This document shows, one piece after another, positions 6,071 through 6,308 of a DNA stretch of 6,308 nucleotides. The notes below the pieces were generated by a model. That model saw only the letters and a list, made by a program, of their open reading frames with translations. It searched no databases and was not told the DNA's origin. Each line of letters begins with the position of its first letter. The first letter of the stretch is position 1. The stretch comes from an uncultured Clostridium sp. GTDB taxonomy: Bacteria > Bacillota > Clostridia > Clostridiales > Clostridiaceae. The stretch covers positions 1-6,308 of the forward strand of contig CAKVNP010000141.1 in assembly GCA_934777095.1 (NCBI GenBank), given 5' to 3'. The position numbers and the translations under genes were made by a program.

Positions 6071-6308
6071 TTAGATTACTCTTAATTCTGTTTCCTTATC
6101 AAATACATGTAATTTATCAGGATTTAAGTAAATCTTAGCTTTTTGTCCAATTTTTAAGCTTGTAGTTCCTTCAACTCTGATATTAATTGAAGCATCTCCG
6201 CATTTAGTGTAGATATAACTTTCTGCACCCATAAGTTCAATAACTTCGATATCTCCTACTATTGTATCTTCTGGATATTGTGCAATAAGCTCTGGATCAT
6301 CACTTAAG
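6071..6308 (-). CDS. malK: Sugar ABC transporter ATP-binding protein, C-terminal part (MalK/MsmX/UgpC type)
   Basis: Only the last 78 codons are present; the nucleotide-binding domain, with its Walker and signature motifs, lies beyond the right edge. The visible part is the C-terminal OB-fold/TOBE regulatory domain of CUT1 sugar importer ATPases. It begins LSDDPELIAQYPEDTIVGDI, continues with IELMGAESYIYTK (family pattern: xxxGxExYxYxK) and KIGQKAKIYLNPDKLHVFDK, and ends ETELRVI. In Gram-positives such an ATPase is often shared by several sugar importers. Its place upstream of malEFG, separated only by a regulator on the same strand, suggests it energises MalF/MalG; whether it serves only this system cannot be told. 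The symbol malK is by context; msmX or ugpC would be equally valid names. Confidence 0.85.
   Translation of the reverse strand, partial: LSDDPELIAQYPEDTIVGDIEVIELMGAESYIYTKCGDASINIRVEGTTSLKIGQKAKIYLNPDKLHVFDKETELRVI

Overview
The window is AT-rich, with strong purine-rich Shine-Dalgarno sequences and protein families typical of a low-GC Firmicute. The gene set and protein style suggest Clostridium sensu stricto; that assignment is inference. Every gene lies on the minus strand, so transcription runs from the right end (6308) to the left end (1). It is a maltose/maltodextrin uptake and utilisation locus, cut at both ends.

In transcription order: the C-terminal end of a MalK/MsmX/UgpC-type sugar ABC ATPase (stop at 6071); a PucR/CdaR-type regulator with a GTG start (6042-5095); a 276 bp control region with a strong promoter, an inverted repeat and a LacI-type operator; malE lipoprotein (4818-3538); a structured 146 bp gap; malF (3391-2459); malG (2457-1540), one base after the malF stop; a 186 bp gap with a large inverted repeat and a second copy of the operator; a LacI-family repressor, probably MalR (1353-331); and the first 92 codons of malQ, 4-alpha-glucanotransferase (278 to the left edge).

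Working together: MalE captures maltodextrin outside the cell, MalF and MalG form the channel, the ATPase (shared or dedicated) drives import, and MalQ disproportionates the imported glucans. The LacI-type protein very likely controls both malEFG and its own malR-malQ unit, because a near-identical operator (CGGTAACGRTACCG, centred on CpG) precedes each. The PucR/CdaR-type protein would be a second, less usual layer of control.

For malE, malF and malG I chose starts shorter than the longest open frame, because a strong ribosome binding site sits about 7 bases before each internal ATG. There are no RNA genes, insertion sequences, CRISPR arrays or origins, and no gene-free stretch over 300 bases. 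I see no clearly undescribed system. The most notable features are the regulatory architecture upstream of malE and the structured malE-malF gap.
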